64,000 bases of DNA from Arsenophonus nilaparvatae (GCF_000757905.1 NZ_JRLH01000004.1); one strand, 5' to 3'; numbered from the stretch's first letter, positions 27,629 to 37,490 are shown. Notes: generated by a model not told the origin, from the letters alone. Made by a program: numbers and translations.

Positions 27629-28534
27629 TTAGCTGGTGGAAGGCGTTCTTTTAATCGGCACAAAATAATCAAATGAGACCATATGGTTTTCTGGATTATT
27701 GTAGTTACATTCAGGATTATTAGGATCTTTCAGCTGATAATGTTCTATATCGTGTCCCGCGCGACGGGTTAGATTGAGATTAGGCATATAAACACCATAA
27801 ATCATATATAAAAACTGTTGTAGATCACTTTTTGTTGGTTTTCCTTCAAAAGTAAAGCGGGCATAATCACCGCCTTCGATGATAACTGAATGGTATAAAT
27901 TATTTTCATTATCAGCATATTGCGGTTCGACTGCAGTAATATATGAAACCGTTTGTTCATCATCCTTTTCTGAGCTATGCACGACACGATATAATCCATA
28001 AACTTCATTAGGTATAATTTTTGTTTTATCTTGATAATATTGCCAGAAATGTTGGCGCATTTCAGCACAGGCAGTAGACCATTTTTCTAATATATATGAG
28101 CAAGTTTGTTCTATTCCCATTAAATGTTTTGGTGCTAGTGTGACAAAGGACACATTTGGTAATTTTTGTTCTTCTAGAGTGATTGGTGGTTGCATACCTG
28201 TAGCACACCACTCTTCACTGCGACGATAGAGAGCTGGTGTAATGCCAAATTGTTTTTTAAACGCACGAGTAAAGGTTTGCTGTGAATCAAAACGGTATTG
28301 CAGTGCAATATCAAGAATTGGCCGACTAGTCAGCCTAAGCGCAACAGCCGCACGGGAAAGTCGGCGAGCACGGATATAAGAGCCAATAGCTTGCTGAGTA
28401 ATGTTTTTAAACATCCGCTGTAAATGCCATTTTGAATAACCAGCTTTAGCTGCGACGTTATCGAGAAATAGCGGCTGATCTAGATGTGTGTCTATCCAAT
28501 ACAGTAAATCGCGGATAATATTGCTTTGATCCAT
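27629..28534 (-). CDS. rob: Right-origin-binding transcription factor Rob (AraC family)
   Basis: A 301-residue AraC/XylS-family activator (E. coli Rob 289). The N-terminal DNA-binding domain (about 1-105) has two helix-turn-helix units, LDNVAAKAGYSKWHLQRMFK and ILDIALQYRFDSQQTFTRAF, nearly identical to E. coli. The C-terminal GyrI-like effector domain is more divergent but keeps MPNLNLTRR and the YFVPIKR end. In E. coli Rob turns on mar/sox-type genes such as efflux pumps. Position next to gpmB and creA is as in E. coli. Confidence 0.95.
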   Translation of the reverse strand: MDQSNIIRDLLYWIDTHLDQPLFLDNVAAKAGYSKWHLQRMFKNITQQAIGSYIRARRLSRAAVALRLTSRPILDIALQYRFDSQQTFTRAFKKQFGITPALYRRSEEWCATGMQPPITLEEQKLPNVSFVTLAPKHLMGIEQTCSYILEKWSTACAEMRQHFWQYYQDKTKIIPNEVYGLYRVVHSSEKDDEQTVSYITAVEPQYADNENNLYHSVIIEGGDYARFTFEGKPTKSDLQQFLYMIYGVYMPNLNLTRRAGHDIEHYQLKDPNNPECNYNNPENHMVSFDYFVPIKRTPSTS

Positions 28535-28701
28535 AGAAGTACCTGGTTTAAATAATCACCTATAAATAGTATAAAGACTTTATTATAAACATCCATTTAA
28601 TACTAAATTGCTTTATATAGCTATTTTATTATTTTTATGGATATTAATAATGTAAAAATAATTTTATTATTTAATGAGTGCTATTAAGGAAAATTGATAT
28701 C

Positions 28702-29175
28702 ATGCGAAATTTGTCAAAATTACTATCTATTTTAATAATATTTTTTCTACCAAATTCAATATTGGCAGAAGAAATCGGTTCTGTTGATACGGTATTTAAA
28801 CTTTTTGGTCCTGATAATAAAATTGTTATTGAAGCATTTGACGATCCGGATATTAATAATATAACTTGTTATCTGAGTCGAGCAAAAACAGGCGGTATTA
28901 AAGGAGGTCTCGGCCTGGCAGAAGATACTGCTGATTCGGCAATTTCTTGTCAACAGGTTGGGCCAATAATTATAGATGACAAAATTAAATTAAATAATAA
29001 AAAGGGGCAAGTTGTTTTTCAAAAACGTACTTCATTGATTTTCAAAAAACTACAAGTAGTACGTTTCTACGATAATCAACGGAATGCACTTATTTATTTA
29101 ACTTATTCAGACAAAATAATTGATGGATCGCCTAAAAATGCTATTAGTGCTGTGCCAATTATGCCATGGCATTAA
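28702..29175 (+). CDS. creA: CreA family protein
   Basis: A 157-residue protein, the same length as E. coli CreA, function unknown. A signal peptide spans about 1-20 and the mature part begins with AEEIGSVDTVFKLFGPD, nearly identical to E. coli; TCYLSRAKTGGIKGGLGLAE and SPKNAISAVPIMPW are also conserved. ATG 28702 is chosen because it gives the E. coli length; a GTG eight codons upstream is possible. In E. coli the creBCD two-component genes follow; here they are missing and arcA comes next. Confidence 0.93.
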   Translation: MRNLSKLLSILIIFFLPNSILAEEIGSVDTVFKLFGPDNKIVIEAFDDPDINNITCYLSRAKTGGIKGGLGLAEDTADSAISCQQVGPIIIDDKIKLNNKKGQVVFQKRTSLIFKKLQVVRFYDNQRNALIYLTYSDKIIDGSPKNAISAVPIMPWH

Positions 29176-29182
29176 TATATTT

Positions 29183-29218
29183 ATTAAACCCCCCAACACC
29201 TAAAAAAAGGGGTTTAAT
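29183..29218. terminator. Inverted repeat between creA and arcA
   Basis: ATTAAACCCC (29183-29192) pairs with GGGGTTTAAT (29209-29218), with a 16-nt loop containing an A run. It lies between convergent creA and arcA and probably acts as a weak bidirectional terminator; neither side has a long T run after the stem. Confidence 0.5.
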
Positions 29219-29227
29219 ATGTTATAT

Positions 29228-29944
29228 TTATTCTTCAATATCACCACAGAAGCGATAACCTTCACCATGGATGGTGGCAATAATTTCTGGTGTATCGACT
29301 ATCGATTCAAAGTGTTTACGAATACGGCGGATAGTCACATCAACAGTTCTATCGTGGGGCTTTAATTCACGTCCGGTCATTTTTTTCAATAGTTCTGCAC
29401 GTGTTTGAATTTTACCTGGATTTTCACAAAAATGTAACATGGCTCTGAATTCACTACGTGGTAATTTATATTGATCACCAATCGGGCTGACTAAAGAGCG
29501 ACTGTTAATATCCAGTTCCCAGCCATTAAATTTATAACTTTCTACCTGGCGGCGTTCACCACTAATTTGGCAAAGATTCATTGTGCGCGAAAGTAAATTT
29601 CGGGCACGAATTGTTAATTCGCGAGGGTTGAAAGGCTTAGTTATATAATCATCGGCCCCAATTTCTAATCCTAATATCTTATCAACTTCATTATCACGCC
29701 CGGTAAGAAACATCAGCGCAACATGAGCTTGTTCACGTAATTCGCGCGCAAGTAGCAGACCATTTTTGCCTGGCAAATTAATATCCATAATGACCAGGTT
29801 AATATCATTATCAGATAAAATATTGTGCATTTCGGCTCCATCAGTAGCTTCATGTACAATATAGCCTTCTGCTTCGAAAATGCTTTTTAAGGTATTGCGT
29901 GTGACAATCTCGTCTTCAACAATCAAAATATGTGGGGTTTGCAT
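29228..29944 (-). CDS. arcA: Aerobic respiration control response regulator ArcA
   Basis: A 238-residue OmpR-type response regulator, the same length as E. coli ArcA. The receiver domain has the acidic pair Glu10-Asp11, the phosphorylated Asp54 in VIMDINLPG, and the Lys in DYITKPF. The C-terminal winged helix ends with DRTVDVTIRRIRKHFE and IHGEGYRF. Its kinase partner ArcB is not in the window. ArcA represses respiratory genes when oxygen is low. Transcription is leftward from the long spacer upstream of thrL. Confidence 0.97.
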   Translation of the reverse strand: MQTPHILIVEDEIVTRNTLKSIFEAEGYIVHEATDGAEMHNILSDNDINLVIMDINLPGKNGLLLARELREQAHVALMFLTGRDNEVDKILGLEIGADDYITKPFNPRELTIRARNLLSRTMNLCQISGERRQVESYKFNGWELDINSRSLVSPIGDQYKLPRSEFRAMLHFCENPGKIQTRAELLKKMTGRELKPHDRTVDVTIRRIRKHFESIVDTPEIIATIHGEGYRFCGDIEE

Positions 29945-30590
29945 ATGTGCTACCTAACTCTCTACAATATAAATTACCAGATTTACACACTAATGTTTCA
30001 AGAGCATGCTTTCTCTAATTTCGTTTTATAATACTAATGAAAGCTTAGCGAATATCATTAAAGTTCATATAATTTTTTTGTAACAAAAAAACAATTATGC
30101 CGAACCTAAAAGAAATTTACTAAACAATTCTTTTCTCATTTTATGTTAACAGCAATATAACAGCTAAAAGCCTATTTACCACCTAAAAAAATGACTTTTG
30201 TTGATACACGTCAAAATCGAAATAAAGCTATTATAAAGATTATTACTTAAATTATATGATTTTTTGTGTCATAAAATATTGTATTTAAATTAAAATAGGC
30301 ACTAATGTAATTTATATGAAAAATATAAACGCAGAGCTTCATATTATTATTTATCTGTTAACATACAAGCGTTGCTGATTGTAAATAGATAAAAATTCTC
30401 ATTTATTCGGTTATGTTTGTTTTTTTATCTGCTTAAAGTTAAATGTATTCTATTGGTAATAGTTACTTAACAAAGAAATGAATATGTTTAATTAGTTTTA
30501 GTAATTAAAGAACAAATTATTTGACTTTGCATTAAAATTGTTTTAACCAGTATATAGCTAAATATTTTTTAATAGAAACTTAGGACAGTG
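29945..30590. other. Spacer between arcA and thrL
   Basis: About 650 AT-rich bases separate arcA (leftward) from thrL (rightward). E. coli has yjjY and yjtD here; I see no trace of either. The right end carries the thr promoter. No other motif could be supported. Confidence 0.6.
30521..30557 (+). promoter_or_regulatory. thr operon promoter region
   Basis: TTGACT at 30521-30526 followed by TTTTAACCAGTATATAG resembles the E. coli thr promoter, which reads TTGACT, then TTTAACCAATATAG. The exact -10 hexamer is uncertain. It lies about 35-70 bases before thrL. Confidence 0.65.
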
Positions 30591-30659
30591 ATGCGTAAGA
30601 CCAGCTTCAATACCACCATTATTACCACTACCGTAACCATTGGTTATGGGGCGGGCTGA
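30591..30659 (+). CDS. thrL: thr operon leader peptide
   Basis: A 22-codon leader. The peptide begins MRKTSFNTT and ends with the segment IGYGAG. Seven Thr and three Ile codons are clustered, so ribosome stalling would sense threonine and isoleucine supply, as with the 21-residue E. coli ThrL (which also ends in GAG). GGACAG precedes the ATG. Its stop lies just before the attenuator stem. Confidence 0.95.
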   Translation: MRKTSFNTTIITTTVTIGYGAG

Positions 30660-30724
30660 CGCATAACTAAAATCAAAATCGAACATAAAGCCCGCATCCA
30701 AGCAAATGATGCGGGTTTTTTTTT
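30651..30724 (+). promoter_or_regulatory. thr attenuator
   Basis: Terminator stem CCCGCATC (30691-30698) / GATGCGGG (30708-30715) is followed by nine or more T. GCGGGCT at the end of thrL (30651-30657) is complementary to AGCCCGC (30689-30695), the left arm of that stem, so the two pairings exclude each other. This gives the antiterminator/terminator switch known from E. coli. Confidence 0.9.
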
Positions 30725-30750
30725 AACGCAATTTCAGGAGGAAAAAACCA

Positions 30751-33216
30751 GTGCGTGTGCTCAAATTTGGTGGAACGTCGGTTGCTAATGATAATAAAAT
30801 GCTCAACGTTGCTAATATTATCGCGGATAAATTTACACAAGGGCCGGTGGCTTTAGTTTTATCGGCACCAGCGAGGATCACCGATTATCTTGTTGCTATG
30901 ATCGATGCGGCGACGTCGGGCGCCGATATTACTGTGCATATCAAGGCGGCGAAGGACATTTTTTCTACCTTGCTGTCCGGTTTGAAGAACAAGCAATCTG
31001 ATTTTGAATATGAAAAAGTCAGGCAAATGATTGAAAATGAGTTTATTCAAATTGAGCAAATCTTACATGGCATTTCGCTATTAGGATTGCGACAATGCCC
31101 AGAAAGTATTCATGCCGGATTAATATGTCGCGGCGAAAAAATTTCGATTGCTATTATGGCATCGATACTGCGTGCCCGTGGCTATCTAATAACGATTATT
31201 GATCCAGTAGAAAATTTATTCGCTGAAGGGCACTATCTTAGCGCGACAGTGGATATCCGTGAATCGAGCCAGCGCATTAGCGCGTTGAATATACCTAAAG
31301 ATCATCTTATTTTGTTAGCGGGTTTTACCGCCGGTAATTTGCACCATGAACCGGTAATATTAGGACGTAATGGCTCAGATTACTCTGCCGCTGTTCTTGC
31401 TGCTTGCTTACAGGCAGATTATTGTGAAATTTGGACCGATGTTGATGGTGTTTATACTTGTGATCCCCGTATTGTACCAGAGGCTCGTTTGCTAACAGAA
31501 ATATCCTATCAAGAAGCGATGGAGCTCTCCTATTTTGGCGCTAAAGTCCTCCATCCTAGAACAATTGCTCCGATTGCCCAATTTCAGATCCCATGTTTAA
31601 TTAAAAATGCCTCAGTGCCTAATGGCAATGGCACTTTGATTGGTAATGTTGAAAACCGTGAGTGTATGCCAATTAAAGGGATCACCAGTCTAAATAATAT
31701 GGCGATGATTAATGTCTCTGGGCCGGGTATGAAGGGTATGGTAGGTATGGCTGCTCGCATCTTTTCCACCATGTCGTATAAGGGAATTTCAATTGTATTA
31801 ATCACGCAATCTTCTTCTGAATATAGTATTAGTTTTTGTCTGCATCAGGATCAATTAGCTGAGGCATATAAAGCACTGACTGAAGAGTTTTATTTGGAAT
31901 TAAAGGAAGGTTTGCTTAGCTCATTGGATATCATTGAGCAGCTTGCTATTATCTCAGTCGTTGGTGATGGAATGCGAACTTTCAAGGGAATATCAGCCCG
32001 TTTTTTTTCTGCCTTGACGCTTGGTAATATTAACATTGTCGCTATTGCACAAGGCTCTTCTGAGCGTTCAATTTCTGCTGTGATTGATAATAATATGACT
32101 ACAGTCGCTGCGCAATTATGTCACCAAATGTTGTTTGATACCGCTCAAATTATCAATGTTTTTGTTGTTGGTGTTGGCGGTGTTGGCAATGCTTTACTTG
32201 AACAAATTTATCGGCAACAAAATTGGTTGAAAAAGAAACATATTGATCTGCGAGTTTGTGCAATTGCTAATTCGCGGGTGATGTTAACTGATATTAAAGG
32301 CTTAACGCTGGATAATTGGCAAATAGCATTATCACAATCTAAACAAGCTTTTAGTTTAAGTGATCTGTGCCAATTACAGGATAAACACTGTTTTCTCAAT
32401 CCAGTCATCGTTGATTGTACCGCTGATCAGCAAATAGCGAAGCACTATGCTTTTTTGCTTAAGGCGGGGTTTAATATTGTTACGCCAAATAAAAAAGCCA
32501 ATACAGATAGTATGGATTATTATCACCAGCTTCGATTGGTTGCTGAGCAATCAAAACGTAAATTTCTGTATGAAACGAATGTTGGTGCTGGTTTACCGGT
32601 TATTGAAAATTTGCAGAATTTACTCAATGCCGGTGATGAATTGCTAGAGTTTAGCGGAATTCTTTCTGGCTCACTTTCCTATATTTTTGGTTTACTCGAT
32701 GAAGGGGTGTCTTTATCGCAGGCGACGCTGTTAGCAAAAGAAAAAGGTTTTACTGAACCAGATCCTCGAGATGATCTTTCTGGTATCGATGTTGCTCGTA
32801 AGCTGTTGATCCTAGCGCGTGAAGCCGGTTATTGTCTTGAACTTAATGATATTGAAATTGAACCTATATTGCCCGCCTCTTTTGATGTTAGTGGTAACGT
32901 TAACCATTTTCTTCAACAATTAACACAATTAGATCAAGATTTTAAAATAAGGGTTAGCCAAGCAACGGCACAGGGAAAGGTTCTTCGTTATATCGGGTTA
33001 ATTAAAGACGGTTGTTGTCAGGTAAAAATGGTAGCAGTCGATGAACACAATCCACTTTATAAAGTTAAAAATGGTGAAAATGCTTTAGCATTTTATACCC
33101 GCTATTATCAGCCCATTCCATTAGTATTAAGAGGTTACGGTGCGGGTAATGATGTTACTGCCGCAGGGGTATTTGCCGATATATTACGGACGTTAACAAG
33201 GAAAATAGGAGCATAA
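30751..33216 (+). CDS. thrA: Bifunctional aspartokinase I / homoserine dehydrogenase I
   Basis: An 821-residue fusion enzyme (E. coli ThrA 820) catalysing the first and third steps of threonine synthesis. The N-terminal aspartokinase domain begins with KFGGTS, the ACT regulatory region lies at about 315-460 (MINVSGPGMKG, ISVVGDGM), and homoserine dehydrogenase follows with the NAD(P) motif VGVGGVGN and NKKAN, then ETNVGAGLPVI. In E. coli threonine inhibits both activities. The start is GTG at 30751 after AGGAGG, nine bases away, as in a strongly translated gene. One base separates it from thrB. Confidence 0.97.
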   Translation: MRVLKFGGTSVANDNKMLNVANIIADKFTQGPVALVLSAPARITDYLVAMIDAATSGADITVHIKAAKDIFSTLLSGLKNKQSDFEYEKVRQMIENEFIQIEQILHGISLLGLRQCPESIHAGLICRGEKISIAIMASILRARGYLITIIDPVENLFAEGHYLSATVDIRESSQRISALNIPKDHLILLAGFTAGNLHHEPVILGRNGSDYSAAVLAACLQADYCEIWTDVDGVYTCDPRIVPEARLLTEISYQEAMELSYFGAKVLHPRTIAPIAQFQIPCLIKNASVPNGNGTLIGNVENRECMPIKGITSLNNMAMINVSGPGMKGMVGMAARIFSTMSYKGISIVLITQSSSEYSISFCLHQDQLAEAYKALTEEFYLELKEGLLSSLDIIEQLAIISVVGDGMRTFKGISARFFSALTLGNINIVAIAQGSSERSISAVIDNNMTTVAAQLCHQMLFDTAQIINVFVVGVGGVGNALLEQIYRQQNWLKKKHIDLRVCAIANSRVMLTDIKGLTLDNWQIALSQSKQAFSLSDLCQLQDKHCFLNPVIVDCTADQQIAKHYAFLLKAGFNIVTPNKKANTDSMDYYHQLRLVAEQSKRKFLYETNVGAGLPVIENLQNLLNAGDELLEFSGILSGSLSYIFGLLDEGVSLSQATLLAKEKGFTEPDPRDDLSGIDVARKLLILAREAGYCLELNDIEIEPILPASFDVSGNVNHFLQQLTQLDQDFKIRVSQATAQGKVLRYIGLIKDGCCQVKMVAVDEHNPLYKVKNGENALAFYTRYYQPIPLVLRGYGAGNDVTAAGVFADILRTLTRKIGA

Positions 33217-33217
33217 A

Positions 33218-34147
33218 ATGGTCAAGGTTTATGCACCCGCATCGATAGGTAATGTCAGTGTTGGGTTTGATGTATTAGGTGCGGCTATCTCTCCGGTAGA
33301 TAATAGACAATTAGGTGATTGTGTCTCGGTCGTGAAGGCAGATAAGTTTAATTTGAAAAATAGTGGATCTTTTGTTGGCAAATTGCCCCAGCTGCCGCAG
33401 CAAAATATCGTCTATCAGGCCTGGCAACTGTTTTGTCAAGAATTGGGTGAATCTCTCAATGTTGAAATGACATTAGAAAAGAATATGCCGATTGGTTCTG
33501 GATTAGGCTCTAGTGCCTGCTCAGTGGTAGCAGCGCTGATGGCATTAAATGAATATAGCGGTCGCCCTTTTGATAAAAACAGCTTGTTATTAATGATGGG
33601 ACAATTGGAAGGGCGTGTCGCTGGTAGTATTCATTATGATAACGTTGCGCCCTGTTATTTGGGCGGTATGCAACTGATAGTCGAACAAAATAATGTGCTG
33701 AGTCAATCAATCCCTATTTTTGCGGATTGGATTTGGGTGATGGCTTACCCAGGAATCAAGGTTGCTACAGCAGCAGCGAGGGCGATTCTGCCGAGCCATT
33801 ATCAACGGCAGGATACGATTAATCATGGTCGATTATTAGCCGGTTTTATTCATGCCTGCCATACCCAGCAAACTGATTTAGCGATCGATATGTTACAGGA
33901 TGTGATCGCTGAGCCTTATCGTGCTCAAATATTGCCCGGTTTTATCGCAGCCCGCAAAAAAGTAAAAAATATCGGCGCAGTCGCTTGTGGTATCTCTGGC
34001 TCTGGGCCGACATTATTTGCAATTTGCTATGAAAGAAAGACAGCAGAAAAAGTAATGCAATGGCTGACACAATATTACCTACAAAATGGAACAGGTTTTG
34101 TGCACATGTGTCGTTTAGATCAAGTTGGTGCAAGAGTGATAGGCTAA
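33218..34147 (+). CDS. thrB: Homoserine kinase
   Basis: A 309-residue GHMP-family kinase (E. coli 310) that phosphorylates homoserine. It begins with VYAPASIGNVSVGFDVLG and carries the ATP loop PIGSGLGSSACSVVAAL and the C-terminal motif GISGSGPTLFAIC. A single base lies between the thrA stop and its ATG, and thrC starts two bases after its stop, so thrABC is one tightly coupled unit. Confidence 0.97.
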   Translation: MVKVYAPASIGNVSVGFDVLGAAISPVDNRQLGDCVSVVKADKFNLKNSGSFVGKLPQLPQQNIVYQAWQLFCQELGESLNVEMTLEKNMPIGSGLGSSACSVVAALMALNEYSGRPFDKNSLLLMMGQLEGRVAGSIHYDNVAPCYLGGMQLIVEQNNVLSQSIPIFADWIWVMAYPGIKVATAAARAILPSHYQRQDTINHGRLLAGFIHACHTQQTDLAIDMLQDVIAEPYRAQILPGFIAARKKVKNIGAVACGISGSGPTLFAICYERKTAEKVMQWLTQYYLQNGTGFVHMCRLDQVGARVIG

Positions 34148-34149
34148 AA

Positions 34150-35439
34150 ATGAAATTATATAATTTAAAAAATCAAAGTGAGCAGGTCAGTTTTGTGCAG
34201 GCAGTTAAACAAGGGCTTGGTCAGCAGCAGGGCCTTTTTTTCCCGCTTAATATACCAAAACTGAATGATGAACAGCTAGCTAAATGGTTACAGTGCGATT
34301 TTATCACCCGTAGTAGCTATATTTTATCAGCCTATATTGGCGATGAAATACCGTTAGAACAAGTGACAGAGTGTGTTAAACAGGCGTTCAATTTTCCGTT
34401 AGTTGTGAGACCAATAGAAGAAAATATTGCCAGCCTGGAGTTGTATCATGGCCCAACCTTAGCATTTAAAGATTTTGGTGGCCGATTTATGGCACAAATA
34501 TTGGCACAAATTGCCAGTAACCAACCCATTACTATTTTAACCGCTACTTCAGGTGATACTGGAGCCGCCGTAGCCCATGCTTTTTATCGTCTTAAAAATG
34601 TTCAGGTTATTATTCTCTATCCGAAAAATAAGATCACGCCTTTACAGGAGAAATTATTCTGTACACTAGGGGAAAATATCCACACTATCGCAATCAAGGG
34701 TGACTTTGATGATTGTCAAAGGCTGGTAAAACAGGCTTTTGATGATGAGGAATTAAAACGGCTATTATGTTTAACCTCCGCGAATTCTATTAATATTAGC
34801 CGGTTATTGGCGCAAATTTGTTATTATTTTGAGGCTGTTGCACAGTTAGCGGTTGAAAACCGCCAACAGTTAGTTATTTCCGTACCCAGTGGTAATTTTG
34901 GTAATTTAACCGCCGGCTTATTTGCCAAAGCAATGGGGCTACCGGTGAAGCGTTTTATAGCTGCTACTAATGTTAATGATACTGTTCCACGCTATCTGTC
35001 TGAGGGCAAATGGTTGCCTAATCAAACGATAGCGACTCTGTCAAATGCAATGGATGTCAGCCAACCCAATAATTGGCCACGGATAGAGACACTTTTCCAG
35101 CGCCAAAAATGGGAGCTTGATGAGCTTAGTCATGGTGTTGTTGATGATAGAATGACTGAAAAAACCGTTCAACAACTGGCTAGTAAAGGCTATATATCTG
35201 AGCCACATAGCGCAGTTGCTTATCGTATTTTACGTGATCAGTTGCAAGATGATGAATATGGGCTGTTCTTAAGTACCGCACATCCAGCAAAATTTAAACA
35301 GAGTGTCGATCGTATTATTGCTAAAACATTACCATTACCAGCTGCTTTAGCAAAACGAGCTAATTTACCGATATTTTCCCATCAATTACCCGCTGATTTT
35401 GCTTTGTTGCGTAAATTTTTATTTATGCATGCGACTTAA
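34150..35439 (+). CDS. thrC: Threonine synthase
   Basis: A 429-residue PLP enzyme (E. coli 428) converting phosphohomoserine to threonine. The PLP lysine lies in LAFKDFGGRF; the phosphate-cup loop appears as SGNFGNLTAG, and TATSGDTGAAVAH is typical of the family. ATG 34150 is chosen: the frame extends 30 codons upstream into thrB, but that extension is not family-like. It ends the thr operon. Confidence 0.97.
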   Translation: MKLYNLKNQSEQVSFVQAVKQGLGQQQGLFFPLNIPKLNDEQLAKWLQCDFITRSSYILSAYIGDEIPLEQVTECVKQAFNFPLVVRPIEENIASLELYHGPTLAFKDFGGRFMAQILAQIASNQPITILTATSGDTGAAVAHAFYRLKNVQVIILYPKNKITPLQEKLFCTLGENIHTIAIKGDFDDCQRLVKQAFDDEELKRLLCLTSANSINISRLLAQICYYFEAVAQLAVENRQQLVISVPSGNFGNLTAGLFAKAMGLPVKRFIAATNVNDTVPRYLSEGKWLPNQTIATLSNAMDVSQPNNWPRIETLFQRQKWELDELSHGVVDDRMTEKTVQQLASKGYISEPHSAVAYRILRDQLQDDEYGLFLSTAHPAKFKQSVDRIIAKTLPLPAALAKRANLPIFSHQLPADFALLRKFLFMHAT

Positions 35440-35453
35440 TAACAATGATCTGA

Positions 35454-35475
35454 AATGGAAGCGTTAGCTTCCATT
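35454..35475. terminator. Bidirectional terminator thrC/yaaA
   Basis: AATGGAAGC (35454-35462) pairs with GCTTCCATT (35467-35475) around GTTA, lying between the stops of convergent thrC and yaaA. No long T run follows, so its strength is uncertain. Confidence 0.6.
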
Positions 35476-35476
35476 G

Positions 35477-36253
35477 TTAACCATGTTGTGATCGTTTAAA
35501 CACTAGTTGATTATCTTTGGAAGCAGCGTTATCAAATTGATAACCGGCTAAGTTAAATTCAGTCAGTTGTTCAATATTTTTTAGTTGATTTTGAATAATA
35601 AAGCGACTCATTAATCCGCGCGCTTTTTTCGCATAGAAACTGATGACTTTATATTTCCCCTGTTTTTCATCTAGAAAAATAGGTTTCACAATATAAGCAT
35701 CCAGTTTTTTGCTATTAACGGCATTAAAATATTCATCTGAAGCTAGGTTAATCAGAATATTATCACCTTGCTTGCTTAAGGCCTGATTAAGATTTTCAGT
35801 AATGATATCCCGCCAAAAGGCATAAAGATCTTTTCCTTGTTTATTATTGAGTTTAGTTCCCATTTCCAATCGGTAAGGTTGCATCAGATCAAGTGGCCGT
35901 AATACACCGTATAAGCCTGATAGAATACGAAGATGTTTTTGGGCAAAGGTGAAATCTTTTGGCTTAAAATTTTCCGCTTGCAGGCCGGTATAGACGTCAC
36001 CTTTAAAAGCTAAAATAGCAGGTCGGGCATTTTCTGGGGTAAAATTAGCATGCCACTGTCCAAAACGCGCTGCATTTAAACCGGCTAATTTATCACTAAT
36101 ATGCATTAGACTGGCAATTTCCGCCGGTGTCAGTTTACGACATATTTGAATCAATTGCTCAGCCTGTGATAATAGGGTTGGCTGACTATATTCTGTGGTG
36201 GCAAGCGGACTTTCATAATCAAGTGTTTTGGCAGGTGAAATCGTGATAAGCAT
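35477..36253 (-). CDS. yaaA: Peroxide stress resistance protein YaaA
   Basis: A 258-residue orthologue of E. coli YaaA (258 residues), DUF328 family. In E. coli it lowers free iron and DNA damage during hydrogen peroxide stress. The start MLITISPAKTLDYESPL, the stretch ILSGLYGVLRPLDLMQPYRLEMGT and YAKKARGLMSRFII are conserved. Convergent with thrC. E. coli yaaX (before) and yaaJ (after) are absent. Confidence 0.95.
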   Translation of the reverse strand: MLITISPAKTLDYESPLATTEYSQPTLLSQAEQLIQICRKLTPAEIASLMHISDKLAGLNAARFGQWHANFTPENARPAILAFKGDVYTGLQAENFKPKDFTFAQKHLRILSGLYGVLRPLDLMQPYRLEMGTKLNNKQGKDLYAFWRDIITENLNQALSKQGDNILINLASDEYFNAVNSKKLDAYIVKPIFLDEKQGKYKVISFYAKKARGLMSRFIIQNQLKNIEQLTEFNLAGYQFDNAASKDNQLVFKRSQHG

Positions 36254-36512
36254 AATTAATACCTAGTAAAATTCATAAATAAACAACTTTAATCAAAATA
36301 GTAAATGGCTATCATTAGGCTTATTTGTAGCATTTAACGTTAATTATTGCTATTTAAACGATAGTAGGGTGTGAAAATAAGCTAACAAAATTTGTTATCG
36401 ACAACAAAACAATGGTGGTGAATTTATTTGTTGTAATATCAATGAATGATATTATCACAGCAAGATAGGATTTTGAGCCTCGGCTTCATCTCAATAACAA
36501 CGGGATTAAAAA

Positions 36513-37466
36513 ATGACCGATAAATTAACCTCTTTACGAAAAATAACGACGGTTGTAGCAGATACAGGTGATATAAGCGCAATAAAGCTTTATAAACCTG
36601 AAGATGCAACAACTAACCCTTCTTTGATCCTTAATGCGGCTCAGATCCCAGAATATCAGCCTCTCATTGATGAAGCGATCTCATGGGCACGGCAACAAAG
36701 TCAATCACGTGAGCAACAAATTATTGATGTGTGTGATAAATTGGCTGTTAATATTGGGTTAGAAATCCTGCAATTAATTCCCGGAAGAATTTCAACGGAA
36801 GTTGATGCGCGCCTTTCCTATGATACTGAAGCCTGTATTAATAAAGCGCGGCATATTATTGAGCTTTATAATCGTGCCGGCATTAAAAATGAGCGTATTT
36901 TGATAAAATTGGCTTCAACCTGGCAAGGGATCCGTGCGGCAGAGCAGTTGGAAAAAGAGGGTATTAACTGTAATCTAACGCTATTATTCTCTTTTGCTCA
37001 GGCACGAGCTTGTGCTGAAGCCGGTGTTTATCTGATTTCACCTTTTGTCGGTCGTATTCTTGATTGGTATAAAGCGAATACCGATACAAAAGAGTATGCG
37101 CCACAAGAAGATCCTGGCGTTATCTCTGTTACACAAATTTACAATTATTATAAGCAGCACGACTATAAAACGGTTGTCATGGGGGCAAGTTTCCGCAATA
37201 GCGGTGAAATTTTGCAACTGGCAGGCTGTGATCGTTTAACAATTTCTCCAGCATTACTTAAAGAGCTTTCTGAAGCCCAAGGTGAAGTGCCCCGCAAATT
37301 GGCATTTAATGGTCAAATTCAGTCACCGCCTAAGCCGATGACAGAAGCAGAATTCTATTGGCAACATTATGCAGATGCCATGGCAACGGACAAACTGGCG
37401 GATGGTATTCGTAAATTTGCTATTGATCAGGAAAAATTGGAAAAAATGGTTGCCCAGCAGCTGTAA
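36513..37466 (+). CDS. talB: Transaldolase B
   Basis: A 317-residue enzyme of the non-oxidative pentose phosphate pathway, identical in length to E. coli TalB. The Schiff-base lysine lies in ILIKLASTWQGI (Lys132 in E. coli); DATTNPSLI and NCNLTLLFS are conserved aldolase-barrel motifs. About 260 bases precede it, so it has its own promoter; a terminator follows directly. Confidence 0.97.
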   Translation: MTDKLTSLRKITTVVADTGDISAIKLYKPEDATTNPSLILNAAQIPEYQPLIDEAISWARQQSQSREQQIIDVCDKLAVNIGLEILQLIPGRISTEVDARLSYDTEACINKARHIIELYNRAGIKNERILIKLASTWQGIRAAEQLEKEGINCNLTLLFSFAQARACAEAGVYLISPFVGRILDWYKANTDTKEYAPQEDPGVISVTQIYNYYKQHDYKTVVMGASFRNSGEILQLAGCDRLTISPALLKELSEAQGEVPRKLAFNGQIQSPPKPMTEAEFYWQHYADAMATDKLADGIRKFAIDQEKLEKMVAQQL

Positions 37467-37490
37467 TTAACATTTCTCTGTTATAACCTA

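Noticed and set aside
34060..34149. 30-codon upstream extension of thrC
   Set aside because: It lies inside thrB, in another frame, and is unlike any threonine synthase N-terminus; ATG 34150 gives the family length.
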